This document shows, piece after piece, positions 12,428-19,858 of a DNA stretch of 19,858 nucleotides (positions within the stretch are counted from its first letter, which is position 1; every line of letters starts with the position of its first letter). Position numbers and translations under genes: made by a program. The stretch lies in NCBI GenBank assembly GCA_002353835.1, contig DEKL01000061.1:32023-51880 (forward strand), read 5' to 3'. The notes beneath the pieces are model-generated. The model saw nothing but the letters and a program-made list of their open reading frames with translations. It had not been told where the DNA came from and did not search any database. The stretch is from Alphaproteobacteria bacterium UBA2723 (GTDB taxonomy: Bacteria > Pseudomonadota > Alphaproteobacteria > RF32 > CAG-239).

Positions 12428-13102
12428 ATGACGGATACAAAGAAAAATCTATATCTTTTTATACTTTGGCAAAACGGACGTGTTAAAGAAAAAGAATTTT
12501 TAGAGGATATCAAAAATAAATTTGAGATTTTTCAAATTTATGAAATATCTTGGCGTGAAGAAGATTTTGCACCTTCTTTGGCACGATTTTACGGTAAAAA
12601 ATTACCCAAAGGGTGTAAGAAGGAAAAAGATACGGGCAGAGGGCCTTTTTTAGCAATTTGGTGTTTTGATCCCAATGAAAACATTGATAAAACCGGAAAC
12701 AATGTTACATTGCTTTCTGCTAAACGTGACTATCGGAGTTTTTTGGGGGGAAATTTATTACATGCCAGTGACAATCCCATTGAGACAAATGAAAATACGC
12801 TCTTTTTATTGGGGAAAAATCTCAATGAATTACTCAGTGAACCTGCTTCTGAAACACCAAAAATTTATAACAAAGGTCTTGTCGGTTTCCCTTGTTGGAA
12901 AGATTTGAGTGAGGCTCTAACGCTTATCCGTAAATGCCCGGATACAATAGTTGATACAACAAAGAAAAAGCCGATTATTTATACTAAACATATTGATGTA
13001 ATCAGAAGGTTACTCAATGCAGAAAAATGCTTTCTTTTTAGCAGATATAAAATTCAAACCCAAAACGGCAGTGTTACTTTACGTATTAAGAAAACAAGCT
13101 AG
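12428..13102 (+). CDS. Protein with a nucleoside-diphosphate-kinase-like domain
   Basis: Protein of 224 aa from ATG 12428; an ATG six codons upstream is less likely because AGAGG lies five bases before 12428. No named family is obvious, but residues 8-130 follow the order of NDK landmarks: a first strand LYLFILWQNG, a helix-strand KNKFEIFQIYEISW, FYGKK (54-58; like the NDK HYAEHxGK segment), GPFLAIWCF (72-80; like SGPVVAMVLE), and RDYRSFLGGNLLHASDNPIET (100-120). The last matches R-x-D-Y ... N-x-x-H-G-S-D-S-x-E-S around the NDK active histidine, giving R100, N109, H112 and S114. The NDK lysine of I-K-P-D is replaced by Trp, and the R/T loop region is short, so it may not be a true kinase. Residues 140-224 form a second, unrecognised domain. 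Convergent with recG, 4 bases apart. Confidence 0.7.
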   Translation: MTDTKKNLYLFILWQNGRVKEKEFLEDIKNKFEIFQIYEISWREEDFAPSLARFYGKKLPKGCKKEKDTGRGPFLAIWCFDPNENIDKTGNNVTLLSAKRDYRSFLGGNLLHASDNPIETNENTLFLLGKNLNELLSEPASETPKIYNKGLVGFPCWKDLSEALTLIRKCPDTIVDTTKKKPIIYTKHIDVIRRLLNAEKCFLFSRYKIQTQNGSVTLRIKKTS

Positions 13103-13106
13103 ATTT

Positions 13107-15188
13107 CTATCCGGCGAGGTAGGTTTTGACTGCTTCGTTTTGTTCAAAGAGGTAGAGGAGTATTTTCAAAGCTTTTCCACGTTCGGTTTCAAGCTTGGAA
13201 TCGGTTTTAAGTATTTCTTGCACGTCATCTCGCGCCTTTATCAGCAAATCCGTATGGCAAGACATATCCGCCAATTTAAATTGCGTAAAACCGGATTGGC
13301 GAGTTCCTAAAATTTCGCCACCGCCACGTAATTCCAAATCTTTTTCGGCAATATAAAAGCCATCTTCGGTTCGCTTCATAATTTCTAAGCGTTCTCTTCC
13401 CTCGGCGCTTATCGGATAACCGTATAACAATACACAAGAGCCGGCATCATAACCGCGCTTAATTCGACCGCGTAATTGATGTAGTTGAGCCAGACCAAAA
13501 CGTTCGGCATGTTCTATGACCATAATCGTTGCTTCCGGAACATTAACACCGACTTCTATCACCGTTGTAGCAACAAGAAGTGTTTTTTTACCCAGTTTAA
13601 ATTCTTCCATAACGGCATCTTTTTCTGCTTCTTTCATCTTGCCGTGAACAAGACCAACCACATCTCCAAATTCTTTTTTTAGCATTTCATAGCGTTCCGT
13701 GGCAGCGGCTAAATCTGATTTTTCACTTTCTTCAACCAACGGGCAAACCCAATAGGCGCGCGTTCCTTGTTCTAATTTGCGCTTTAGACCTGATATAACG
13801 TCCGGTATTTTATTGACATTCATAACAACTGTTTGTGTCGGTTTTCTGCCGGCCGGCAGTTCCCCGATTTTGGAATAATCCATATCGCCGTATGCGGTTA
13901 ACAACAAACTGCGCGGTATTGGCGTGGCGGTCATAACCAAAACATCACACATCTCACCTTTGGCAGAAAGTGATAAACGTTGATTAACACCGAAACGGTG
14001 TTGCTCATCTATTACGACATAACCTAAATCTTTAAACTTGACCGAATCTGTGAACAGGGCATGTGTTCCTATTAAAATATTTATCTCTCCAGCGGCAAGC
14101 TTGGCATAAATTTCCCGTTTTTCTTTAGGACGCAATTTTCCGGTCAAGAGCCCTATTTTTATATCTGTATTCTTGCATAATTCGGTTATGCTCTCATAAT
14201 GTTGTTTGGCTAAAATTTCCGTTGGCGCCATGAGGGCTGTTTGCACACCTTCTTCAATAACTTTGAGCATACTCAGCAATGCTACAACGGTTTTACCGGA
14301 GCCGACATCTCCTTGCAATAGACGGAGCATTTTATAAGGCTCATTTTGATCTGCCGAGATTTCTGCCAAAGCATTTTCTTGCGCCTTGGTTAATGAAAAT
14401 GGCAGAGAATCCAAAACTTTTTGATATAAACTGTTATTTCCTTTAAATGCTCTTCCTTTTTGTTGTTTAACTTTTTGACGAATAAATGCCAGAGCCAACT
14501 GATTAGATAAAATCTCATCATAAGCTAATCTGCGCCGAGCAGTTGAAGACGGTAATAAATCCGCTAAATTATTCGGATGATGTATCTTCTCTAAAGCTTG
14601 CTTAAAGCTGATATATTCTAATGTTTGTAAAGAATTTGGTGCCAGCCATTCCGGAAAATCCGGCAATCTGCTTAATGCTTCTTCTCTTAGTTTTAAGACC
14701 ATTTTATTTGTTATGCCGGCAGTTAACGGATACACCGGTTCTTGGCAGGCAATCGTTTTTAAGTTTTCCGGTAACACGACATAATCCGGATGGCTCATCT
14801 GCCACATACCGTTAAAATATTCCAATTTTCCTGAAATGGCGCGTTTTTCTCCGATAGGATAGTTTTTTGCGAGCGAATCTTCATAAACCTTAAAAAAGAC
14901 AAGCACTAATTCTGCAGTTCCATCTGTGCAATAAATGCGATACGGATGTTTTCTGGTTGCCGGTTTTTGATGTTCGGTTATGGTAACAATGCCTGTCCAT
15001 ATACGCCCGTCAACGGCATTTTTTAAAGGTGGCGTATAGGTCCTATCTATTAGGTTTACCGGCAAATGAAAAAGCATATCAACAACTTTATCACCGCAAA
15101 GATTTTTTATCAGCTTACCATACTTTAGCCCGATACCTTTTAGGGTATCTATCGGCGCAAACAGAGGGTATAAAATATTCGGACGCAT
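13107..15188 (-). CDS. recG: ATP-dependent DNA helicase RecG
   Basis: RecG regresses stalled replication forks and processes Holliday junctions and R-loops. The protein is 693 aa, the normal length. The N-terminal wedge/OB domain (about 1-240) includes LKGIGLKYGKLIKNL and FHLPVNLIDRT (40-50). Helicase motifs: GDVGSGKT (293-300, Walker A), MAPTEILAKQH (320-330), IGTHALF (373-379), DEQHRFG (394-400, Walker B), MTATPIPR (419-426), ATTVIEVGVNVPEA (540-553) and QLRGRIKRG (571-579). The RecG C-terminal signature DLELRGGGEILGTRQSG (617-633) is present. The odd point is K577: motif VI normally reads Q-L-R-G-R-V-G-R-G. Start ATG 15188 has AAAGAG upstream. Divergent from mfd; its end is 4 bases from the convergent NDK-like gene. 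Confidence 0.97.
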   Translation of the reverse strand: MRPNILYPLFAPIDTLKGIGLKYGKLIKNLCGDKVVDMLFHLPVNLIDRTYTPPLKNAVDGRIWTGIVTITEHQKPATRKHPYRIYCTDGTAELVLVFFKVYEDSLAKNYPIGEKRAISGKLEYFNGMWQMSHPDYVVLPENLKTIACQEPVYPLTAGITNKMVLKLREEALSRLPDFPEWLAPNSLQTLEYISFKQALEKIHHPNNLADLLPSSTARRRLAYDEILSNQLALAFIRQKVKQQKGRAFKGNNSLYQKVLDSLPFSLTKAQENALAEISADQNEPYKMLRLLQGDVGSGKTVVALLSMLKVIEEGVQTALMAPTEILAKQHYESITELCKNTDIKIGLLTGKLRPKEKREIYAKLAAGEINILIGTHALFTDSVKFKDLGYVVIDEQHRFGVNQRLSLSAKGEMCDVLVMTATPIPRSLLLTAYGDMDYSKIGELPAGRKPTQTVVMNVNKIPDVISGLKRKLEQGTRAYWVCPLVEESEKSDLAAATERYEMLKKEFGDVVGLVHGKMKEAEKDAVMEEFKLGKKTLLVATTVIEVGVNVPEATIMVIEHAERFGLAQLHQLRGRIKRGYDAGSCVLLYGYPISAEGRERLEIMKRTEDGFYIAEKDLELRGGGEILGTRQSGFTQFKLADMSCHTDLLIKARDDVQEILKTDSKLETERGKALKILLYLFEQNEAVKTYLAG

Positions 15189-15239
15189 ATTAAGCTCTTT
15201 ACAAATTTCAGGTTTACGGTTATTTTGTCCTAAATTGTT

Positions 15240-15245
15240 TATAAT
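15240..15245 (+). promoter_or_regulatory. Possible -10 box of mfd
   Basis: A perfect TATAAT 14 bases before the mfd ATG in the 71-base recG-mfd gap. No good -35 is found at 16-18 bases, and no ribosome site is seen, so mfd would have a leader of only about 8 bases. Tentative. Confidence 0.25.
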
Positions 15246-15259
15246 AGAAAAGCATAAAA

Positions 15260-18200
15260 ATGTCCATTGATTTTAATAACTACAATACAAAAACGCTCGG
15301 CAGTGTTGTTAAAGATGCCGAACCGTTTGCCGTAGAAAAATTATTCAGGGCTTCTCAAAATGATGTTTTATGTATTTTAAGTGACGGTGTCAGCTTAAGA
15401 CAGGCTTATAACACCTTGCGTTTTATTGCACCGGATATTGATGTTTTGGTCTTTCCGGCGTGGGATAGCGTTCCCTATGACCGCGTTTCGCCGAATGCTA
15501 ATATTTTGTCACAACGAATTGATACATTAGCAAAACTTGTTTTGGAATCGGCGGGCAAAAAGCATCGTTTGGTTTTAACCAGTATTGGGGCAGCAATCCA
15601 AAAATTACCACCGAAAAAAATTTTTCTTAATACCAGAAAGGCGCTTCAAGTCGGCGGAAAGCTTAATTTTGATGAATTTTTGCACTATGTTACCATAAAC
15701 GGATATACACGCGTTGAACAGGTAATGGAATCCGGGGAATATGCCGTGCGCGGTGATATTATTGATATCTTTCCGAGTGGCGCCGAAAAACCTATTCGTA
15801 TTGACTTATTTGATGATGAAATAGAGAGAATCCGTCTTTTTGAAGTGGAAACGCAACGCAGTACGGAAGATTTAAAATTTTACAGTTTTGAAAGTGCTAA
15901 TGAGGTTATTTTAGACCAGAATACCATTAAAACATTTCGTTCTAAGTATCGTGAAGCATTTGGTGCTGATGGCATTAAAGATGAATTATATGAGAGCATC
16001 TCCAACGCAAAAAAATATATCGGCATGGAGAACTGGTTACCGTTCTTTTATGAAGATGCGTTGCCGACTTTGTTTGATTATATGCCGACGGCTGATATTA
16101 TCTCAGGTATAGATATTGAAAATGCCCTAAAGGCCAAAGAAGAAACGATTACCGACCATTATCAGGCACGTTTGGAAGCGCTAAAGATTAAAGATATTTC
16201 CGAGGTTGACAGATATCATCCGATTAAGCCGGAATTGCTTTTTCTTGATGCTGATGAATTCATAAAAGCGGTACATCTTCATCAATACTGCAAACTGTCT
16301 AACCTTACCTTACCGGAATCGGACGAAGTCTTAAGCTTTGGTACAGTACCGCAAAAAGTCTTTTCTTCACTTAAAAATATCAACGCGGCAACGGTCTATG
16401 ATGATTTGGCAGAAAGCTTTGAGAAAAATAAAGACAAAAAGAAAATTATCTGTTGCTATACCGAAGGCTCATTGGATCGTATGGCTGGAACACTTAAAGA
16501 ACATCATTTTAATATCGTTGTTGCCGATAGTTGGGCTAAAGCCTTAAAAGAATCCGGCAAAGGACAAATTTCTCTTGTTCTTTTAGAGTTACAACATGGT
16601 TTCAGTTCTAAAGATTATTTTATTGTCAGCGAACAGGATATTTGGGGAGAGCGGAAGAATTTCACCCACCGCAAAAAGGTTTCCGCAGATAATCTGATAT
16701 CGGATATATCTTCTTTGAATATAGGCGAATATGTCGTTCATATTGAGCATGGAATCGGGCGCTTCGAGGGATTGGAAAATATTGTTACAGACGGGGCTGC
16801 GCATGATTGCTTAAAGCTTATTTATGCCAACAATGATAAATTATATGTTCCGGTTGAAAATATTGACGTCATCAGCAGATACGGTGCTGAGGACAGCCAA
16901 GTTACTTTAGATACTTTGGGCGGTTCGGCATGGGAAGCCAAAAAATCTCGGGTTAAAGAGCGGATTAAGGATATTGCAGAAAAGCTGATTAAAATTGCTG
17001 CCGAACGACAAACAAAACAAGCCGAAATTTTTATACCGGAACGAGGTCTTTATGATGAATTTTGCAACCGCTTTTTATATACTGAAACGGATGACCAACT
17101 CAATGCGGTACAAGATGTTATCAAGGATTTATCTTTGGGAATCCCAATGGATAGGCTTATCTGCGGTGATGTCGGTTTCGGTAAAACAGAAGTAGCATTA
17201 AGAGCTGCTTTTACCGTGGCAACCGGCGGCGCACAAGTTGCAGTTGTTGTACCAACAACCCTTTTAGCGCGACAACATTATCTTAATTTCAAAGAAAGAC
17301 TTGCCGGTTTTCCGGTTAAAGTCAAAATGCTTTCAAGACTGGTTTCTTCCAAAGAATCCAAGGCAATTAAACAAGAAATTAAAGACGGAAGTTTAGAAAT
17401 TGTTATCGGTACGCACGCTTTACTTGCCAAAGATATTGAATTTTGCAATTTAGGGCTCTTGATTATTGATGAGGAACAACATTTCGGTGTTGCTCATAAA
17501 GAACGCTTGAAACAACTTAAATCTGATGTTCACATTTTAACATTAAGTGCCACCCCAATTCCCAGAACATTACAGCTTTCTTTAACCGGCGTTAAACAAT
17601 TAAGCATTATTGCGACTCCCCCCGTGGACAGACTGGCGGCGCGTACGTTTGTGATGCCTTTTGATAAGGTGATGATTAAAGAGGCAATTTACCGCGAGAA
17701 GTATCGCGGCGGACAGATTTTCTTTGTGTGTCCGCGTGTTTCGGATATCTTGCAAATTGAGCCTAAGTTACGCGAACTTGTGCCGGATATAAAAATTGCC
17801 ATAGCGCACGGGCAAATGGCACCGACGCATTTGGAAGATGTTATGTGTGATTTTGCTGATGGCAAAGCCGACATTTTACTTTCTACAACGATTATAGAAT
17901 CCGGTATTGATATGCCTAATGTTAATACCATGATTATTTATCGGGCAGATATGTTTGGTCTGGCGCAGTTATACCAATTACGCGGTCGAATCGGACGTTC
18001 TAAATTAAGAGGATATTGTTACTTTACCGTGCCGCATCAAAAGATGCTGACACCGGTTGCCGAAAAGAGATTGAATATTTTGCAGGCCTTAAATCAGCTC
18101 GGTGCAGGATTTTCCTTAGCTAATCATGATTTAGATATCAGGGGCGCAGGTAATATTTTGGGAATTGAGCAATCCGGACATATTAAAGATGTCGGTATTG

Positions 18201-18736
18201 CGTTGTATCATCATCTTTTGGAAGAAGAAATTACGCGCTTAAAGGCCGGTGCAAACGATAAAGAATCCACGATTGAAACAAATAGCGATTGGAGTGTGCA
18301 AATCACAACCGGCGTTCCGATTATTATCCCCGAAAATTATGTGGCCGATTTGGGCGTCCGCCTCGGACTTTATAAGAGAATCGGAAATCTTAAAACAACT
18401 GAAGAACTTAGTGATATGCGGGAGGAATTAACGGATCGTTTCGGTAAAGTGCCGGAAGAAGTTGAAAATCTTTTAAAAACGGTTGCGATAAAACAGATTT
18501 GCCAACTTGCCGGTATTGAGCGTGTTGATGCCGGTGCACGCGGTGTTTTAATTTCTTTTCACAATAATACTTTTAAGAATGTTGACGGGTTGATGAAATT
18601 CATTGGCAGTCAAATGGGAATCGTCAAAATCCGCCCTGACCAAAAGTTGTTTATAGAAAAAAATCTAGCCTCGTATGAAACAAGGCTAGATGTCATAAAA
18701 AAGTACGCGACTAAATTATATGAATTGTCACTTTAG
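15260..18736 (+). CDS. mfd: Transcription-repair coupling factor Mfd
   Basis: Mfd pushes stalled RNA polymerase off damaged template strands and recruits UvrA. The 1158-aa length matches the family. The UvrB-like N-terminal module contains FPAWDSVPYDRVSPN (about 65-79) and YAVRGDIIDIFPSG (about 161-174). The CarD-like RNA-polymerase-interaction domain spans about 487-560 (IGEYVVHIEHGIGRFEGLE ... LYVPVENIDVISRY). The translocase motifs are GDVGFGKT (636-643), IGTHALL, DEEQHFGV (737-744), LSATPIPRTLQ, STTIIESGIDMPN and QLRGRIGRSKLRGY, all intact. The C-terminal TRG and UvrA-inhibitory D7 parts follow (DIRGAGNILGIEQSGHI, LTDRFGKVPEEVENLL). Start ATG 15260 lacks a clear ribosome site. Its last codons overlap the convergent autotransporter end by 4 bases and contain that gene's terminator. 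Confidence 0.98.
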   Translation: MSIDFNNYNTKTLGSVVKDAEPFAVEKLFRASQNDVLCILSDGVSLRQAYNTLRFIAPDIDVLVFPAWDSVPYDRVSPNANILSQRIDTLAKLVLESAGKKHRLVLTSIGAAIQKLPPKKIFLNTRKALQVGGKLNFDEFLHYVTINGYTRVEQVMESGEYAVRGDIIDIFPSGAEKPIRIDLFDDEIERIRLFEVETQRSTEDLKFYSFESANEVILDQNTIKTFRSKYREAFGADGIKDELYESISNAKKYIGMENWLPFFYEDALPTLFDYMPTADIISGIDIENALKAKEETITDHYQARLEALKIKDISEVDRYHPIKPELLFLDADEFIKAVHLHQYCKLSNLTLPESDEVLSFGTVPQKVFSSLKNINAATVYDDLAESFEKNKDKKKIICCYTEGSLDRMAGTLKEHHFNIVVADSWAKALKESGKGQISLVLLELQHGFSSKDYFIVSEQDIWGERKNFTHRKKVSADNLISDISSLNIGEYVVHIEHGIGRFEGLENIVTDGAAHDCLKLIYANNDKLYVPVENIDVISRYGAEDSQVTLDTLGGSAWEAKKSRVKERIKDIAEKLIKIAAERQTKQAEIFIPERGLYDEFCNRFLYTETDDQLNAVQDVIKDLSLGIPMDRLICGDVGFGKTEVALRAAFTVATGGAQVAVVVPTTLLARQHYLNFKERLAGFPVKVKMLSRLVSSKESKAIKQEIKDGSLEIVIGTHALLAKDIEFCNLGLLIIDEEQHFGVAHKERLKQLKSDVHILTLSATPIPRTLQLSLTGVKQLSIIATPPVDRLAARTFVMPFDKVMIKEAIYREKYRGGQIFFVCPRVSDILQIEPKLRELVPDIKIAIAHGQMAPTHLEDVMCDFADGKADILLSTTIIESGIDMPNVNTMIIYRADMFGLAQLYQLRGRIGRSKLRGYCYFTVPHQKMLTPVAEKRLNILQALNQLGAGFSLANHDLDIRGAGNILGIEQSGHIKDVGIALYHHLLEEEITRLKAGANDKESTIETNSDWSVQITTGVPIIIPENYVADLGVRLGLYKRIGNLKTTEELSDMREELTDRFGKVPEEVENLLKTVAIKQICQLAGIERVDAGARGVLISFHNNTFKNVDGLMKFIGSQMGIVKIRPDQKLFIEKNLASYETRLDVIKKYATKLYELSL
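18657..18691 (-). terminator. Autotransporter terminator embedded in mfd coding sequence
   Basis: A perfect 9-bp stem ATCTAGCCT (18663-18671) and AGGCTAGAT (18683-18691) with an 11-base loop. On the minus strand it is followed by six more T (18662-18657). It starts 41 bases after the autotransporter stop (18733), so it serves that gene while also coding for the last residues of Mfd. On the plus strand no T-tract follows, so mfd is not terminated here. Confidence 0.8.
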
Positions 18737-19858
18737 AAGTTATACTTCACATTAATTAAGCCGGTGTGGTCTCTGTAATCCTTGCGGAATTTACCCTCAT
18801 AACCGATATAAAATTCAACATTATCGTTGATTTCAGTCGTTACACCGGTTCCAAGTTCGATACCAAAACGATCCAGCGCTTTACCGTTTACAGCATAGTT
18901 TGAACCATTTGCAAGCGTTACAACTGAATCACCTTTATCATTTTTGATATCATATGTCATCGCAGCTTTGAGTTCCGGACGGACATCAACACTATTATTT
19001 AAGACGAAGTCTTTACTTAATTTAGCGCCAACAACGCCGGTTAAGATATCACTCTTATTACCGGATACTTTTTGGTCTGCAGAATCTTTATATGAATCTT
19101 GCTTGATGTGTACATATCTGATACCTGTTTCTGGTGTTAAAGTAAAGTTCTTTAAGACCATATCGTAACCAGTCATCATCTGCATTGCAAAAGATTCAAC
19201 GTCCCAATCTGCCTTTACACCGACACCTGCAACATTTTTCTTTTCGTCATAGTCAGACCAACCATAAGAAAGAATCGTGTTTACATACCAATTGCTTGGC
19301 TTATATTCACCATAGACAAAGGCTGTGTGAGTTTTGATATCGGTATCACGCATAAAGCCGTCAATATCCGTTTTGCTATATGCATAACCAACACCAAGTT
19401 TAGAATCTTTATCAAGTTTACCTTCCAACCCCATAGCTGTGCCATAGGTCTTAGAATCAAAGCCTTTAGAAGAAGATGTATTATCTAATTTAGCTTTGTT
19501 AAATAAACCTTGTACCCAAGCTGCCATTTTGGTAAATGAATTATCGCCAGAGCTCAAACCTTGAGCTGACGCAACTGAACCACCGCTTAAGCGTGTACCA
19601 ACAGCGCCAAATATTGCGTTAGCTGTTTCTGTCGTTGCTTGCTGAACAGCCGGTGCTGAATCAGGAGCTAAAGCTTTTACAGCATCCTCGTAGGCTTGTT
19701 TTTCAGCAACAGAGTTTTGGTGGTTACGCATATAGGTTAAGCGTTCTGCCACAGCAATGGTTGTTTCATTTGTTGTCGTGGCCGTGTCCATATTGTTCCA
19801 TGCATCACCCGCACCAGTAGTTGAGCCATTGCTTGGAATATCACTAGGTGTATCACCC
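18733..19858 (-). CDS. Autotransporter, C-terminal beta-barrel end (partial)
   Basis: Only the C-terminal part of about 375 codons is inside the window. The frame stays open from the methionine codon at 19791 to the window end (upstream codons read GDTPSDIPSNGSTTGAGDAWNN), so that methionine is internal and the passenger lies beyond the edge. Counting from 19791: a helical linker (about 10-75) with alternating polar and Ala residues, then a beta-barrel (about 85-352) with amphipathic strands such as WVQGLFNKAKLD, YGTAMGLEGKLDKDSKLGVGYAYSKTDID, TAFVYGEYKPSNWYVNTILSYGWSDYD and FGIELGTGVTTEINDNVEFYIGYEG, split here by turns. It ends in KYNF, the terminal aromatic needed for BAM-mediated insertion. 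This matches the autotransporter barrel family (PF03797 type). Function depends on the unseen passenger; adhesin-like proteins are common. Terminator at 18657. Confidence 0.9.
   Translation of the reverse strand, partial: GDTPSDIPSNGSTTGAGDAWNNMDTATTTNETTIAVAERLTYMRNHQNSVAEKQAYEDAVKALAPDSAPAVQQATTETANAIFGAVGTRLSGGSVASAQGLSSGDNSFTKMAAWVQGLFNKAKLDNTSSSKGFDSKTYGTAMGLEGKLDKDSKLGVGYAYSKTDIDGFMRDTDIKTHTAFVYGEYKPSNWYVNTILSYGWSDYDEKKNVAGVGVKADWDVESFAMQMMTGYDMVLKNFTLTPETGIRYVHIKQDSYKDSADQKVSGNKSDILTGVVGAKLSKDFVLNNSVDVRPELKAAMTYDIKNDKGDSVVTLANGSNYAVNGKALDRFGIELGTGVTTEINDNVEFYIGYEGKFRKDYRDHTGLINVKYNF

Noticed and set aside
13017..13310. A 97-codon plus-strand frame across the end of the NDK-like gene and recG.
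   Set aside because: It overlaps two real genes and has no own start signal or recognisable sequence.
19635..19820. A 61-codon plus-strand frame opposite the autotransporter.
   Set aside because: It is antisense to a continuous autotransporter frame and has no start signal.

Overview
The window looks like chromosomal DNA of an A+T-rich alphaproteobacterium. The evidence is a Gram-negative outer-membrane autotransporter and a lipoprotein, a GAF-containing PtsP (EI-Ntr) next to prfA, and hslO close to an apaG-like gene; both neighbourhoods are familiar from alphaproteobacteria. Stop codons are nearly all TAA or TAG, and TTG and GTG starts occur. A host-associated low-GC alphaproteobacterial lineage is a reasonable guess, but the genus cannot be read from this sequence.

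Layout. (1) Positions 1-1050: two small plus-strand accessory genes, a putative winged-helix protein and an HNH-nuclease-like protein, each followed by an intrinsic terminator. (2) 1097-2868, minus: a Gfo/Idh/MocA dehydrogenase followed by truA, 5 bases apart. (3) 3065-3439, minus: an orphan 97-aa gene with its own near-consensus promoter, an operator-like palindrome over the -10 box, and a terminator. (4) 3466-7669, minus: ptsP, then a rodZ-like gene, then prfA, probably one transcript. (5) 7695-8652, plus: a stand-alone phosphomannose-isomerase-type cupin and an ApaG-domain gene. (6) 8663-10273, minus: hslO (Hsp33) followed by a lipoprotein gene. (7) 10344-12275: recX (plus) abuts an extended-SDR epimerase (minus); upstream of the epimerase is a separate unit for an 84-aa basic protein. 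(8) 12428-18736: a protein with a nucleoside-diphosphate-kinase-like domain (plus) converges on recG (minus); recG diverges from mfd (plus). (9) 18733-19858, minus: the C-terminal beta-barrel end of an autotransporter cut by the window edge.

Most of the window is housekeeping: tRNA pseudouridylation (truA), translation termination (prfA), nitrogen-type phosphotransfer (ptsP), cell shape (rodZ-like), redox chaperone (hslO), recombination and repair (recX, recG, mfd). No CRISPR array, insertion sequence, tRNA or rRNA was seen, and no gap exceeds 300 bases. I see no clear multi-gene novel system. The best leads are the NDK-like protein with one catalytic lysine missing, the promoter/palindrome-controlled 97-aa orphan, a RecG with an altered helicase motif VI, and an autotransporter terminator that lies inside the mfd coding sequence.
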